Below, in pieces: positions 29,261 through 38,781 of a DNA stretch of 64,000 nucleotides. The first letter of the stretch is position 1. Every line of letters starts with the position of its first letter. The notes under the pieces are model-generated. The model was not told the origin of the DNA. It saw nothing but the letters and a program-made list of their open reading frames with translations, and ran no database searches. Source of the stretch: a beta proteobacterium L13 (GTDB taxonomy: Bacteria; Pseudomonadota; Gammaproteobacteria; Burkholderiales; Chromobacteriaceae); NCBI GenBank assembly GCA_000335715.1, contig AMYZ01000016.1, forward strand, positions 1 to 64,000, given 5' to 3'. The position numbers and the translations under genes were made by a program.

Positions 29261-30298
29261 ATGAAACACACTACCCGCCTGGTCGCCACTCTGGCTTTTT
29301 CCGGTTTTGTAGCAGGCCACGCGTTTGCGGCAGATATTACTGGTGCCGGCGCAACCTTCCCGTACCCGCTGTACGCCAAATGGGCTGAAGCTTACAAAGC
29401 CAAAACCAACAACAACATGAACTACCAGTCCATCGGTTCCGGTGGTGGTATCAAACAGATTCAGTCCAAAACTGTAGACTTCGGCGCATCCGACATGCCG
29501 CTGAAACCGGAAGAGCTGGATAAAGCCGGCCTGACCCAGTTCCCGACCGTGATCGGTGGTGTGGTGCCGGTTGTCAACGTTCCGGGCATTGCCGCTGGCC
29601 AGATGAAACTGACCGGTCCGCTGCTGGCTGACATTTACCTGGGCAAAGTCGCTAACTGGAACGATGCGGCCATCGCCAAGCTGAACCCGGGCGTAAAACT
29701 GCCAGACCAGAAAATTACCGTAGTACGCCGCTCTGACGGCTCCGGCACTACCTTTATCTTCACCAACTACTTGTCCAAAGTCTCGCCGGAGTGGAACAGC
29801 ACCATCGGTGCCAACTCTGCCGTGAAGTGGACTGTCGGCGTGGGCGGTAAAGGTAACGAAGGTGTGGCCAACTATGTAACCCGTATCAAGGGTGCGATCG
29901 GCTACGTTGAATACGCCTACGCCAAACAGAACAAGATTGCTCACACCCAGATGCAGAACGCCTCCGGCGCTTACGTTAACCCGGACGACAGCACTTTCAA
30001 GGCTGCTGCGGCCAACGCTGACTGGGCCAAGGCACCAGGCTTCTACCTGATTCTGACCAACCAGCCGGGCAAAGACACCTGGCCGCTGTCGGGCGCTACC
30101 TTCATCCTGATGCACAAGAAGCAGGACAAGCCGGCACAAGGTCTGGAAGCACTGAAGTTCTTCGACTGGGCCTACACCAACGGTGATGCCACAGCTAACC
30201 AGCTGGACTACGTACCGATGCCAGCTAATGTGAAGACTACCATCCGCAATAGCTGGAAACAGATCACCGACGCCTCCGGCGCCCCGATCTGGAAATAA
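29261..30298 (+). CDS. pstS: Phosphate ABC transporter substrate-binding protein
   Basis: A 345-residue periplasmic phosphate-binding protein. The signal peptide is MKHTTRLVATLAFSGFVAGHA, cleaved after FA before ADITGAG. Phosphate contacts are seen in GAGATFPYPLY, GSGGGIKQI, DFGASDMPL and RRSDGSGTTFIFTNYL. GGAG lies 6 bases before the ATG at 29261. First gene of pstSCAB; the hairpin after it probably gives it a higher yield than the membrane subunits. One TGCGGCCAAC word lies inside (30007-30016). Confidence 0.96.
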   Translation: MKHTTRLVATLAFSGFVAGHAFAADITGAGATFPYPLYAKWAEAYKAKTNNNMNYQSIGSGGGIKQIQSKTVDFGASDMPLKPEELDKAGLTQFPTVIGGVVPVVNVPGIAAGQMKLTGPLLADIYLGKVANWNDAAIAKLNPGVKLPDQKITVVRRSDGSGTTFIFTNYLSKVSPEWNSTIGANSAVKWTVGVGGKGNEGVANYVTRIKGAIGYVEYAYAKQNKIAHTQMQNASGAYVNPDDSTFKAAAANADWAKAPGFYLILTNQPGKDTWPLSGATFILMHKKQDKPAQGLEALKFFDWAYTNGDATANQLDYVPMPANVKTTIRNSWKQITDASGAPIWK

Positions 30299-30323
30299 TG
30301 CCCACAGGCATCAAGCAACGCAG

Positions 30324-30348
30324 GCCGGGGACCCGTTCCCGGCTTTTT
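30324..30348 (+). terminator. Hairpin between pstS and pstC (partial terminator)
   Basis: GCCGGG / CCCGGC stem with T5 tail, 26 bases after the pstS stop. Since pstC follows in the same operon, it more likely attenuates transcription, giving excess PstS over PstCAB, than ends it fully. Confidence 0.7.
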
Positions 30349-30373
30349 GTCTGCAAGCGCTTAGAGATTTCCC

Positions 30374-31336
30374 ATGGAAAATAATCAGTACTCAGCCCAT
30401 CTGAAACGCCAGATGCTGCTTGACTCGGTCTTCCGGGTGGCAACCCGCTTCTTTGCCTTCCTCGTCTTGGCCATGCTCATCGGCATCCTGATTTCGCTGC
30501 TGATCGGCGCCATGCCGAGTATTCGCCATTTCGGCTGGGGCTTTCTCACCAGCAGCGAGTGGGACCCGGTTACCGAGCAGTTTGGCGCCGTCGTACCCAT
30601 CTTCGGCACACTGATCACCTCGTTTATCGCCCTGCTGATTGGCGTGCCCATCAGCTTTGGCATTGCCATCTTCCTGACCGAGCTGTGCCCGCCCATGCTG
30701 AAGCGCCCGCTGGGTATTGCGGTGGAACTGCTGGCCGGCATCCCATCCATCATTTACGGTATGTGGGGCCTGTTTGTGTTTGCCCCGCTGTTTGGCGAGC
30801 ACGTGCAGCCGTGGATCCTGGAAAACATGGGCGACCTGCCATTGGTAGGCTTCCTGTTCCAGGGCGCACCGATGGGTATCGGCATTTTCACCGCAGGCCT
30901 GATTCTGGCCATCATGGTGATTCCGTTTATTGCTTCGGTGATGCGCGACGTGTTTGAAGTGGTACCGCCGATGCTGAAAGAGTCTGCTTATGGCCTGGGC
31001 GGCACTACCTGGGAAGTGGTCCGCTATGTGGTACTGCCCTACACCAAAACCGGTGTGGTAGGCGGCATCATGCTGGGCCTGGGTCGCGCCTTGGGTGAAA
31101 CCATGGCGGTAACCTTTGTTATTGGTAACTCGTCCATTTTCGCTACCGGCCTGTTTGAAGCGGGCAACTCGATTGCTTCTACCCTGGCGAACGAGTTTGC
31201 CGAGGCGAACGGTGAACTGTATCTGTCCTCGCTGATCCAGCTGGGTCTGATTCTGTTCTTTATTACCTTTGTCGTGCTGTCCTGCTCCAAGCTGCTGTTG
31301 CTGCAGCTGAAAAAGCAGGAAGGCCGCTCTTCCTGA
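30374..31336 (+). CDS. pstC: Phosphate ABC transporter permease PstC
   Basis: A 320-residue inner-membrane permease with six helices. The cytoplasmic EAA-type loop, [20 protein letters not shown], contacts the ATPase, followed by [22 protein letters not shown]. Works with PstA, PstB and PstS in high-affinity phosphate import. Confidence 0.95.
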   Translation: MENNQYSAHLKRQMLLDSVFRVATRFFAFLVLAMLIGILISLLIGAMPSIRHFGWGFLTSSEWDPVTEQFGAVVPIFGTLITSFIALLIGVPISFGIAIFLTELCPPMLKRPLGIAVELLAGIPSIIYGMWGLFVFAPLFGEHVQPWILENMGDLPLVGFLFQGAPMGIGIFTAGLILAIMVIPFIASVMRDVFEVVPPMLKESAYGLGGTTWEVVRYVVLPYTKTGVVGGIMLGLGRALGETMAVTFVIGNSSIFATGLFEAGNSIASTLANEFAEANGELYLSSLIQLGLILFFITFVVLSCSKLLLLQLKKQEGRSS

Positions 31337-31349
31337 TCGGAGCATTGTC

Positions 31350-32258
31350 ATGAGCACCAGCCAAGCTATCGGCTCCGAGAAAGCGATCAAGGTTATGTCA
31401 CAGTCTACACAACGTAATAACGCCATTTATGCCCGTCGCCGCCTGGTAAACGGATTCAATATGGTAGCGGCTACGCTGGCCATGGCGTTCGGCCTGTTCT
31501 GGCTGTTCTGGATTCTCTGGACACTGCTGCAACACGGTCTGTCCGGCCTGTCTGCCGACGTCTTTACCCAGATCACCCCGCCACCGGGTTCGGCAGGCGG
31601 CTTGGCCAACGCCATTGCCGGCTCGCTGCAGATGACCTTCTTTGGCATCCTGTTCGGCACCCCGATCGGCATCCTGGCAGGTGTTTACCTGGCCGAGTAC
31701 GGCGAGCGCGGCTGGCTGGCACCGGCAACCCGCTTCATCAACGATATTCTGCTGTCGGCCCCGTCCATCGTGATCGGCCTGTTCGTGTATGAAGTCTATG
31801 TCGTAAGCGTGGGCCACTTCTCTGGCTGGGCAGGCTCCATGGCGCTTGCGCTGCTGGTGATCCCGGTAGTGGTACGTACTACAGAAAACATGCTGCGCCT
31901 GGTACCAAACAGCCTGCGGGAAGCCGCTATTGCGCTGGGTGCACCGCAGTGGAAAGTCATCATGTACGTGACGCTGCGTGCCGCCAAGGCTGGCGTGATT
32001 ACCGGCATCCTGCTGGCTGTAGCGCGTATTTCCGGTGAAACCGCCCCGCTGCTGTTCACAGCCCTGAACAACCAGTTCTGGAGCAATATGAACCAGCCAA
32101 TGGCTAACCTGCCGATCGTGATCTTCCAGTTTGCCATGAGCCCGTACGAAGACTGGCACGCACTGGCCTGGGCTGGCGCCCTGCTGATTACCTTCAGCGT
32201 TCTTACCCTGAATATTCTGGCCCGCTGGTTTGCCAGCAAAAACAACTCTACTCATTAA
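31350..32258 (+). CDS. pstA: Phosphate ABC transporter permease PstA
   Basis: A 302-residue permease with six helices; the first 34 residues are cytoplasmic and polar. The EAA loop reads [19 protein letters not shown], followed by [24 protein letters not shown] lies 8 bases before the ATG; the next in-frame ATGs lie inside conserved protein. Thirteen bases after pstC. Confidence 0.95.
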   Translation: MSTSQAIGSEKAIKVMSQSTQRNNAIYARRRLVNGFNMVAATLAMAFGLFWLFWILWTLLQHGLSGLSADVFTQITPPPGSAGGLANAIAGSLQMTFFGILFGTPIGILAGVYLAEYGERGWLAPATRFINDILLSAPSIVIGLFVYEVYVVSVGHFSGWAGSMALALLVIPVVVRTTENMLRLVPNSLREAAIALGAPQWKVIMYVTLRAAKAGVITGILLAVARISGETAPLLFTALNNQFWSNMNQPMANLPIVIFQFAMSPYEDWHALAWAGALLITFSVLTLNILARWFASKNNSTH

Positions 32259-32270
32259 GGCTTGACGACC

Positions 32271-33035
32271 ATGACTACTAACGCCATCAAGCTCCAGGTC
32301 AAAAACCTGAACTTTTACTACGGCAAATTTCACGCGCTGAAGAATATCAACCTGGATATTCCTGCAGGCCAGGTTACCGCCTTTATCGGCCCATCCGGCT
32401 GCGGCAAGTCCACGCTGCTGCGCACCTTCAACCGCATGTTCGAGCTGTACCCAGGCATGAGCGCAGAAGGCGAAATCATCCTGGATTCGCAAAACCTGCT
32501 GGCCAAGAGCGTGGACGTGAACATGCTCCGCGCCAAGGTAGGCATGGTGTTCCAGAAGCCCACGCCGTTCCCGATGTCCATCTACGACAACATCACCTTT
32601 GGCGTGAAGCTGTACGAAAGCCTGTCCAAAGCTGAAATGGACGACCGGGTAGAGTGGGCATTGCGCAAGGCTGCGCTGTGGAACGAAGTAAAAGACAAGC
32701 TCAAGCAAAGCGGCAACTCGCTGTCCGGCGGCCAGCAACAGCGCCTGTGTATCGCCCGCGCCGTGGCCACCCGCCCGGAAGTGCTGCTGCTGGATGAACC
32801 GACTTCGGCCCTGGATCCGATCTCTACCGGCCACATCGAAGAACTGATCCACGAGCTGAAACAGGACTACACCATTGCCATCGTGACGCACAACATGCAG
32901 CAAGCTGCGCGTGTGTCCGACTACACCGCCTATATGTACCTGGGCGAGCTGGTAGAGTTTGGTGAAACCGACGGGATCTTCACTGCACCGAAGCGCAAGG
33001 AAACAGAAGACTACATCACCGGTAAATTTGGCTGA
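32271..33035 (+). CDS. pstB: Phosphate ABC transporter ATP-binding protein
   Basis: A 254-residue ABC ATPase. Walker A is GPSGCGKS (40-47), the signature is LSGGQQQR, Walker B is [12 protein letters not shown] and the H-loop histidine is in [16 protein letters not shown]. The ATG at 32271 is preferred over an upstream TTG. It ends the operon: neither phoU nor phoB/phoR follows, unlike the E. coli arrangement. Confidence 0.96.
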   Translation: MTTNAIKLQVKNLNFYYGKFHALKNINLDIPAGQVTAFIGPSGCGKSTLLRTFNRMFELYPGMSAEGEIILDSQNLLAKSVDVNMLRAKVGMVFQKPTPFPMSIYDNITFGVKLYESLSKAEMDDRVEWALRKAALWNEVKDKLKQSGNSLSGGQQQRLCIARAVATRPEVLLLDEPTSALDPISTGHIEELIHELKQDYTIAIVTHNMQQAARVSDYTAYMYLGELVEFGETDGIFTAPKRKETEDYITGKFG

Positions 33036-33053
33036 TTATTACTGTTTTATTAC

Positions 33054-33090
33054 AAAGCCCTTACGGCCTGTGCCGAAGGGCTTTTTTTCT
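33054..33090 (+). terminator. Terminator of the pst operon
   Basis: Stem AAAGCCCTTxCGG / CCGAAGGGCTTT around 33054-33083 followed by a long T-rich tract. Confidence 0.85.
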
Positions 33091-33256
33091 TTTTAAAATC
33101 ATGACTCTACGCCAAAAACAAATACGCCTTTGTCAAGCCCGCCAGGACAATTTTGATAGGTTTTTGATAAGGCTAAAAAAGATTATTACAAACCCTTGAC
33201 GTGTCATCTTCAAAGCCCAAGAATCCCGCCTTTCTGATAACGCACTGCACATCATC

Positions 33257-34705
33257 ATGCTGGAACTCCTCTCGGGGCTCGACACTACGCTGGCAGTCAC
33301 CCTGGTTCTCTCGGTGGCCTTTGTCCTGGCTTTTGAATTCATCAACGGTTTTCACGATACCGCCAACGCGGTAGCAACCGTTATCTACACCCAGTCCATG
33401 AAACCGCAGACCGCCGTGATGCTGTCCGGTCTGTTCAACTTCCTGGGGGTGTTCTTTGGCGGTCTGGCCGTGGCTTACGCCATTGTTAACCTGATCCCCA
33501 CCGACCTGCTGCTGAACATCAACTCTGCCCAAGGCATGGTGATGGTGTTTGCCCTGCTGACCTCCGCCATTCTGTGGAACCTGGGTACCTGGTACTTCGG
33601 TATTCCGGCTTCCAGCTCACACACCCTGATCGGTGCCATTCTGGGCGTCGGCGTGGGCAACGCGCTGATTACCGGCGACTCGCTGGCCAACGGTATCAAC
33701 TGGAGCAAGGCCATCGACGTATTCGTGTCGCTGTTCATGTCGCCGCTGTTCGGCGCCGGCCTGGCAGGCCTGATGCTGTTTACCCTGCTGAAGCTGCGCC
33801 CGCTGTCCAATATTCACAAATCGCCGTTCCAGCGCCAGCAGATCGAAGGCCGCAAGCACCCGCCGTTCTGGGCGCGCTTCATGCTGATCGTGTCGTCCAT
33901 GGGCATGAGCTTCACCCACGGCTCCAACGACGGCCAGAAAGGTGTAGGCCTGGTGATGCTGGTACTGATCGCCCTGGCACCAGCCCACTTTGTGGTGAAC
34001 CTGGACGCCGAGCCTATCCAGATCGAACACACCAAAATTGCCGCCGTGCAGCTGAAAGAACTGTACCAGCGCAACCAGGCCATCATCGATGCCAAGTACC
34101 CGGCCAGCAATTCGCACAAATGCGATGTTTCCAAGGTGATCGACGAAACCGGCGAACTGCTGTCTGCCATTGGCGATGCCAAGTCCTTCCAGCAGCTGCC
34201 GGAAAACCAGCGCTGGAATGTCCGTACCCAGCTGATCTGCCTGGGCGATGCGGCCAAGAAAATCGGCAAGGTCGCCGGCATCAATGCGGTAGACCAGAAA
34301 CAGCTCAAAGGCATCCAGAAAGACCTGTCTGCCACCACCGAATACGCCCCGACCTGGGTGATCGTTGCGGTAGCACTGGCTATCGGCATGGGTACCATGG
34401 TGGGCTGGAAGCGCGTGGTCAACACCGTGGGCGCCAAAATCGGCAAACAGGACATGACCTATGCCCAAGGTATGGCGGCGCAAACCATGTCGGCGGTGTC
34501 CATCGGCCTGGCCAGTGCCATCGGCGCACCGGTTTCCACCACACAGATTCTGTCCAGCGCGGTAGCCGGTACCATGCTGGTGAACCGCTCCGGTGTACAG
34601 ATGAGTACCGTGAAGACCATCCTGACCACCTGGGTGCTGACCCTGCCGGTGAGCATGGGCCTGGCCATTACTCTGTACTACTTTGGCGTGAAGCTGTTTG
34701 TGTAA
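33257..34705 (+). CDS. pit: PiT family inorganic phosphate transporter
   Basis: A 482-residue low-affinity, metal-phosphate/proton symporter with about ten helices. The two duplicated PiT signatures are visible: GFHDTANAVATVIY near 30-45 and MSFTHGSNDGQKGVG near 216-230. A hydrophilic central loop (about 255-365) lies between the halves. No ribosome site is obvious before the ATG at 33257. Its place after pstSCAB groups high- and low-affinity phosphate uptake in one locus; the 221-base spacer suggests a separate promoter. Confidence 0.93.
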   Translation: MLELLSGLDTTLAVTLVLSVAFVLAFEFINGFHDTANAVATVIYTQSMKPQTAVMLSGLFNFLGVFFGGLAVAYAIVNLIPTDLLLNINSAQGMVMVFALLTSAILWNLGTWYFGIPASSSHTLIGAILGVGVGNALITGDSLANGINWSKAIDVFVSLFMSPLFGAGLAGLMLFTLLKLRPLSNIHKSPFQRQQIEGRKHPPFWARFMLIVSSMGMSFTHGSNDGQKGVGLVMLVLIALAPAHFVVNLDAEPIQIEHTKIAAVQLKELYQRNQAIIDAKYPASNSHKCDVSKVIDETGELLSAIGDAKSFQQLPENQRWNVRTQLICLGDAAKKIGKVAGINAVDQKQLKGIQKDLSATTEYAPTWVIVAVALAIGMGTMVGWKRVVNTVGAKIGKQDMTYAQGMAAQTMSAVSIGLASAIGAPVSTTQILSSAVAGTMLVNRSGVQMSTVKTILTTWVLTLPVSMGLAITLYYFGVKLFV

Positions 34706-34723
34706 CGCCAGCTCGCATCACGC

Positions 34724-34751
34724 AAAAGGCTGCCAACCGGCAGCCTTTTTT
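34724..34751 (+). terminator. Bidirectional terminator between pit and recG
   Basis: AAAAGGCTGCC / GGCAGCCTTTT with loop AACC, between convergent genes; T runs on both strands. Confidence 0.85.
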
Positions 34752-34788
34752 CATGCCCGCACAGCGGCCAGCTTGGCCGCAAGCTGCG

Positions 34789-36837
34789 CTAGGCTTTCAG
34801 GAAATGCGCCCGCCCCGCCAGCCAGCGGTTAAGGTGCGCCTGCGCGTATTGCAGCCAACGTTGCAGCAGCTGCGGGGCCAGCTCGCGGGCGGCTTCCAGC
34901 AGCTCGATATCCACCTCCAGGTCGGCAAAACGCAGCATGGGCAGGCCGCTCTGGCGCGCACCCAGAAACTCGCCGGGGCCGCGGATGTTCAGGTCCTGAC
35001 GGGCGATTTCGAAACCATCGGTGTTTTCGTAGATCACCTTCAGCCGTGCCTTGGCCAGCTCCGACAGCGGCGTCTCGAACAACAGCACGCAAGTGGATTT
35101 GGCCGCGCCGCGCCCTACCCTGCCACGCAGCTGGTGCAGCTGGGCCAGGCCCATGCGTTCGGCGTGTTCGATCACCATCAGGCTGGCGTTGGGCACGTCC
35201 ACGCCCACCTCGATCACCGTGGTGGCCACCAGCAGCTGCAGTTCGTTGCGGATGAACTGCCCCATCACCTCGGCCTTCTCGGCGGCCTTCATGCGGCCGT
35301 GCACCAGGCCCACGCCCCACTGCGGCAGGTCTTGCTGCAGCACCACGTGGGTATCCACCGCCGTTTGCAACTGCAGGGTTTCGGATTCTTCGATCAGCGG
35401 GCACACCCAGTACACCTGGTTGCCCTCGCGGCAGGCCTTGTCGACAAAGCGCACCACCTCGTCGCGGCGCTCGGCGCTGATGAGCTTGGTCACGATGGGT
35501 GTACGCCCCGGCGGCAGCTCGTCGATCACCGATACGTCGAGGTCGGCGTAGAAGCTCATGGCCAGCGTGCGTGGTATCGGCGTAGCCGACATCATCAGCT
35601 GGTGCGGCTCGGCGCCCTTCTGCTGCAATGCCAGCCGCTGCCCCACGCCAAAACGGTGCTGTTCATCGACAATCACCAAGCCCAGCCGCTCAAACGCCAC
35701 GTCGTCCTGGAACAGCGCATGCGTGCCTACCGCCAACCGCGCTTCGCCGCTAGCGATTTTGGCTGCCATCTCGCCGCGCGCCTTCTTGCGCAAGCTGCCG
35801 GAGAGCCAGGCCACCTCGATGCCCAGCGGTGCCAGCCATGCGGCCAACTTCACGTAATGCTGCTCAGCCAGGATCTCGGTAGGCGCCATCAGCGCTACCT
35901 GAAAGCCGGCCTCGATCGCCGCCAGCGCGGCCATGGCAGCCACGATAGTCTTGCCGCTGCCCACGTCGCCTTGCAGCAGGCGGTTCATCGGGTGCGGCTG
36001 TGCCAGGTCGGCCACGATCTCGCCCAGCACTTTTTGCTGCGCGCCGGTCAGCGCAAACGGCAGGTTGGCCGCAAGCTGCGCGCGCAGGCTGCCGTCGCCC
36101 TGTATCACCGGCGCGCTGCCCTCGCGCCGCGCGCGGTAGGCCAGCCGCATGGACAGCTGCTGCGCCAGCAGCTCGTCAAACTTGAGCCGCTGCCAGGCCG
36201 GCAGGTTGCCGTCGGTGAGCTGGGTGGCAGAATACTCCGGCCCCGGGCGATGCAGCAGATGTACCGCGTCGGCCAGCGGCATCAGCCCCAGGCGGCGGCG
36301 CACCTCGTCGGGCAGGGTTTCCGGAATCGGCTGTGCCTTCAGTTCGGCGTGGATCAGGCGGCGCAGCACCGGCTGCGACAAACCATTAACCGTGGGGTAG
36401 ACCGGGGTGAGGCTGTCGGCTAGCGGGTCGCCCTCGTGCACCTCGCGCAGCTTGGGGTGCACCATCTCGTCGCCAAAGAAACCGCGCCGCACCTCGCCCA
36501 GCGCGCGCACGCGGCGGCCCTTGGCCAGCGCCTGCTGGGTGTTGGGGTAAAAATGGATGAAGCGCAGCACCAGCTTGCCGCTTTTGTCTTCGATTTGCGC
36601 CACCAGCTGGCGGCGCGGGCGGAACTGCACCTCGCAGTTGGTCACCTCGCCCTCGACCAGCACCGCCTGGCCGTACGGCGCCTGCTGTATGGGGTAGAGG
36701 TGAGTTTCGTCCTCGTAGCGCAATGGCAGGTGCAGCACCAGGTCGAAACGGCGGGTCAGGCCCAGCTTTTCCAGCCTCTTGGCGGTGGCGGCAGCGGCCA
36801 CGATGGGCTGGCTGGCGATGTCGACGGTAGCGTTCAT
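34789..36837 (-). CDS. recG: ATP-dependent DNA helicase RecG
   Basis: A 682-residue branched-DNA helicase that regresses stalled forks and processes recombination intermediates. The N-terminal wedge/OB domain (about 1-230) is followed by superfamily-2 motifs: Walker A LLQGDVGSGKTIVA, motif II VIVDEQHRFGV, motif III MSATPIPRTLAMS, and VATTVIEVGVDVPNASLMVIEHAERMG, then QLRGRVGRG. The ATG at 36837 (MNATVDIASQP) fits the family. Two exact dispersed words lie inside (35839, 36063). Confidence 0.96.
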   Translation of the reverse strand: MNATVDIASQPIVAAAATAKRLEKLGLTRRFDLVLHLPLRYEDETHLYPIQQAPYGQAVLVEGEVTNCEVQFRPRRQLVAQIEDKSGKLVLRFIHFYPNTQQALAKGRRVRALGEVRRGFFGDEMVHPKLREVHEGDPLADSLTPVYPTVNGLSQPVLRRLIHAELKAQPIPETLPDEVRRRLGLMPLADAVHLLHRPGPEYSATQLTDGNLPAWQRLKFDELLAQQLSMRLAYRARREGSAPVIQGDGSLRAQLAANLPFALTGAQQKVLGEIVADLAQPHPMNRLLQGDVGSGKTIVAAMAALAAIEAGFQVALMAPTEILAEQHYVKLAAWLAPLGIEVAWLSGSLRKKARGEMAAKIASGEARLAVGTHALFQDDVAFERLGLVIVDEQHRFGVGQRLALQQKGAEPHQLMMSATPIPRTLAMSFYADLDVSVIDELPPGRTPIVTKLISAERRDEVVRFVDKACREGNQVYWVCPLIEESETLQLQTAVDTHVVLQQDLPQWGVGLVHGRMKAAEKAEVMGQFIRNELQLLVATTVIEVGVDVPNASLMVIEHAERMGLAQLHQLRGRVGRGAAKSTCVLLFETPLSELAKARLKVIYENTDGFEIARQDLNIRGPGEFLGARQSGLPMLRFADLEVDIELLEAARELAPQLLQRWLQYAQAHLNRWLAGRAHFLKA

Positions 36838-36856
36838 GCTGCGATTGTACCCAATG

Positions 36857-36883
36857 CAAAACGGGATGGCACAAGCCATCCCG
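36857..36883 (-). terminator. Terminator of the DUF2147 gene
   Basis: A perfect 9-bp stem CGGGATGGC / GCCATCCCG with loop of four, followed on the minus strand by TTTTG. It lies just upstream of recG. Confidence 0.7.
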
Positions 36884-36938
36884 CTTCGATAACTGCCCAG
36901 CCGCTAGCAAGCCGCCAGGCTAAGGGTGCGCAGCGCGC

Positions 36939-37370
36939 TTACTGGCGTTCCCATGTCTGGGTACGGCCCAGCAGGGCTACGCCCAGAAAGCCGCGCACTT
37001 CCAGCTTCTTGCCGCCGTCGGTCAGCTTGGCTTTGGCGCTGTAAACCTTGCCCGATTTCGGGTCCAGGATCTTGCCGCCTTCCCAGTCATCGCCGTCTTT
37101 TTTCAGGCCGGTAAGGATGGTCATGCCCACTACCGGCTTGCCTTTCAGCGCGCCCTCGCACTTGTCGCATACCGCATCCGGGTTGGCAAACAGTTTGATG
37201 ATCTTGCCAGTGAGCTCGCCGTTGGCGGCTTCGGTGATTTCCACCAGCGCCTTGGGCTGCTTGGTTTCGTCATCGATGGTTTTCCAGGTACCACCGGCAC
37301 CGGCGGCCAGCGCCAGGCTGCTGCACAGGCTCAGTGCGGTCACCACGGCCAGTTTTGCGAATGTTTTCAT
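36939..37370 (-). CDS. DUF2147 family exported protein
   Basis: A 143-residue protein with a clear signal peptide (MKTFAKLAVVTALSLCSSLA, cleaved after ALA). The mature part shows the DUF2147 pattern: GTWKTIDDETKQPKALVEI, GKIIKLF, CDKCEGALKGKPVVGMTIL, GKILDPKSGKVYSAKAKL and a C-terminal RGFLGVALLGRTQTWER. Two cysteines (CDKC) may form a disulfide or bind metal. The biochemical role is unknown; members are periplasmic. GGGAG precedes the ATG at 37370. Confidence 0.88.
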   Translation of the reverse strand: MKTFAKLAVVTALSLCSSLALAAGAGGTWKTIDDETKQPKALVEITEAANGELTGKIIKLFANPDAVCDKCEGALKGKPVVGMTILTGLKKDGDDWEGGKILDPKSGKVYSAKAKLTDGGKKLEVRGFLGVALLGRTQTWERQ

Positions 37371-37556
37371 CTGTACTCCCTCGTATTGTGTTTGTGGGCG
37401 TCCGGCACCCCTCATGCCATCAAACGCCTGTTTCGAGCTACGGCTCTAGCCGTAGCGCTGAAAATTATCAGCGCACTGCGATAGCGTCAATGGCTGGTCG
37501 GCCAGCTTTACCCGCCGCGGGCGTATTCGCAACGCCCCGTGTCACCGCAAAATGGC

Positions 37557-37579
37557 AAAAGGCAGCCGCGGCTGCCTTT
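37557..37579 (-). terminator. Terminator after the PhzF-like gene
   Basis: Palindromic stem GGCAGCCGCGGCTGCC flanked by AAAA and TTTA, 20 bases past the stop. Confidence 0.7.
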
Positions 37580-37599
37580 ATTGTGGGAAACGCCTGGCC

Positions 37600-38445
37600 C
37601 TAGGGCAAGGTGAAGACCCCCTCTGCCACAGCCTGCACCTTGCCGCCTACCTGCACACGGCCATCGGCGGCCACGTCCAGGTACAGCACATTGGGGCGCG
37701 CAATGGCAGCACCCTGCTCGATGCGCCACGACAGCGGCGCCAGGCCGTTCAGCGCACACCAGCCACCCAGGTTGGCGCAGGCGCTGCCGGTGCCCGGGTC
37801 TTCGATCACGCTACCCTGCTGTTCAAAGAACAGCCGCACCGTGGCCACGCCGTCGGCCTGGTACCACAGATAAGCAATGCTACGGCCAGGGCGCAGGGTG
37901 GCGTGGCGGGTAAACAGCGCGTGGTCGGGCCGCGCGCGCAGCACTGCCTCGCGGCTGGCCAGGCGGATCAGCATCTGCTCGCTGCCGGCATTCACCCATA
38001 CCGGCGCCAGCACGATGTCGGCCTCGTCCAGCCCCAGCATGGCGGCGGCTTCGGCGCGGCCAACGTTGGCCGCACGCTGCGTGGCAGCCACAGCAGTCAG
38101 GCGGAACACGCCGTCTTGCAGCGAGATCGGAATCAGCCCGGCCTGCGTGCGCAGCGTAAAGGTGTCGCCAGGCTGGCGCAGCGCGTGCAGCACGGCGGCG
38201 CTACCAATCGTAGGGTGGCCGGCAAACGGCAGCTCGTAGCTGGGGGTAAAGATACGCAGGCTGGCCAGCGCAGCATCATCTCCGGGATGGATGAACACGG
38301 TCTCGGACAGGTTGAACTGGCGCGCGATCAGCTGCATGTCGGCGTCGGACAGGCCAGCGGCGTCGGTAAACACCGCCAGCGGGTTGCCACCAAAGCGGCT
38401 TTCGGCAAACACGTTGACGATACGGTAGGGATAGGTCTGACTCAT
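37600..38445 (-). CDS. PhzF family isomerase
   Basis: A 281-residue protein of the PhzF/diaminopimelate-epimerase fold. The catalytic glutamate is E48 in LSETVFI; PFAGHPTIGSA and EDPGTGSACANLGGW are the two half-barrel signatures. Real substrates of most PhzF relatives are unknown and no phenazine genes are nearby, so isomerase activity is a family-level call only. AAGGAG precedes the ATG at 38445. Residues within ATQRAANVGRAEAA are encoded by the palindromic repeat at 38056-38073, in a variable region between the two lobes. Confidence 0.88.
   Translation of the reverse strand: MSQTYPYRIVNVFAESRFGGNPLAVFTDAAGLSDADMQLIARQFNLSETVFIHPGDDAALASLRIFTPSYELPFAGHPTIGSAAVLHALRQPGDTFTLRTQAGLIPISLQDGVFRLTAVAATQRAANVGRAEAAAMLGLDEADIVLAPVWVNAGSEQMLIRLASREAVLRARPDHALFTRHATLRPGRSIAYLWYQADGVATVRLFFEQQGSVIEDPGTGSACANLGGWCALNGLAPLSWRIEQGAAIARPNVLYLDVAADGRVQVGGKVQAVAEGVFTLP
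38056..38073. repeat. 18-bp palindrome inside the PhzF-like gene
   Basis: GCGGCCAACGTTGGCCGC, encoding AANVGR, the same hexapeptide as in MaiA and HemW. It has the A after it but a C in place of the T before it. Confidence 0.9.
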
Positions 38446-38781
38446 GCGGGCTCCTTGGGGCTGGCGTTGGCCTGCGGCATGGCAAACAAACCCGGCGCAG
38501 ACTGCTCAGCACGCATTAGGCCATGCTGGCAGCCGCTGCATAAAGCGGGCACAGGTAAACAGATTGTTTTTACCAGGCTGACAATGGTGACAGTTGACAG
38601 CTTTTGGATACAGGATTCTGTCACCAATAAAAATTTGCTACACTGCGCCCCGCTGTTGCTTGTACGGCTGTACCCGTTTGATTGTTCTGCAGTTTTGAAT
38701 CGTCTTGGAGGTTGGCCGCAAGCCAGCCGGCGCGCCCGCAGGCATGCCAGATACCTATAACGACAGAACCGTGGAACCCCT
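38446..38781. promoter_or_regulatory. Control region between the PhzF-like gene and sstT
   Basis: 336 bases without a gene. It holds a 9-bp inverted repeat TGGTGACAG (38585-38593) and CTGTCACCA (38618-38626), with a further TTGACAG between the arms, just before an AT-rich segment and a TACACT -10-like box (38639). This is a good candidate operator for sstT. A GGTTGGCCGCA copy lies at 38710-38720. Confidence 0.5.

Noticed and set aside
33574-36423. A 949-codon plus-strand frame across pit and recG
   Set aside because: It is out of frame with pit and antisense to recG, both solidly identified; the frame lacks any recognisable domain.
37437-37456. GCTACGGCT/AGCCGTAGC hairpin between the DUF2147 gene and phzF-like gene
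   Set aside because: Only a 2-base loop and no T run or repeat relation; not enough for a feature.
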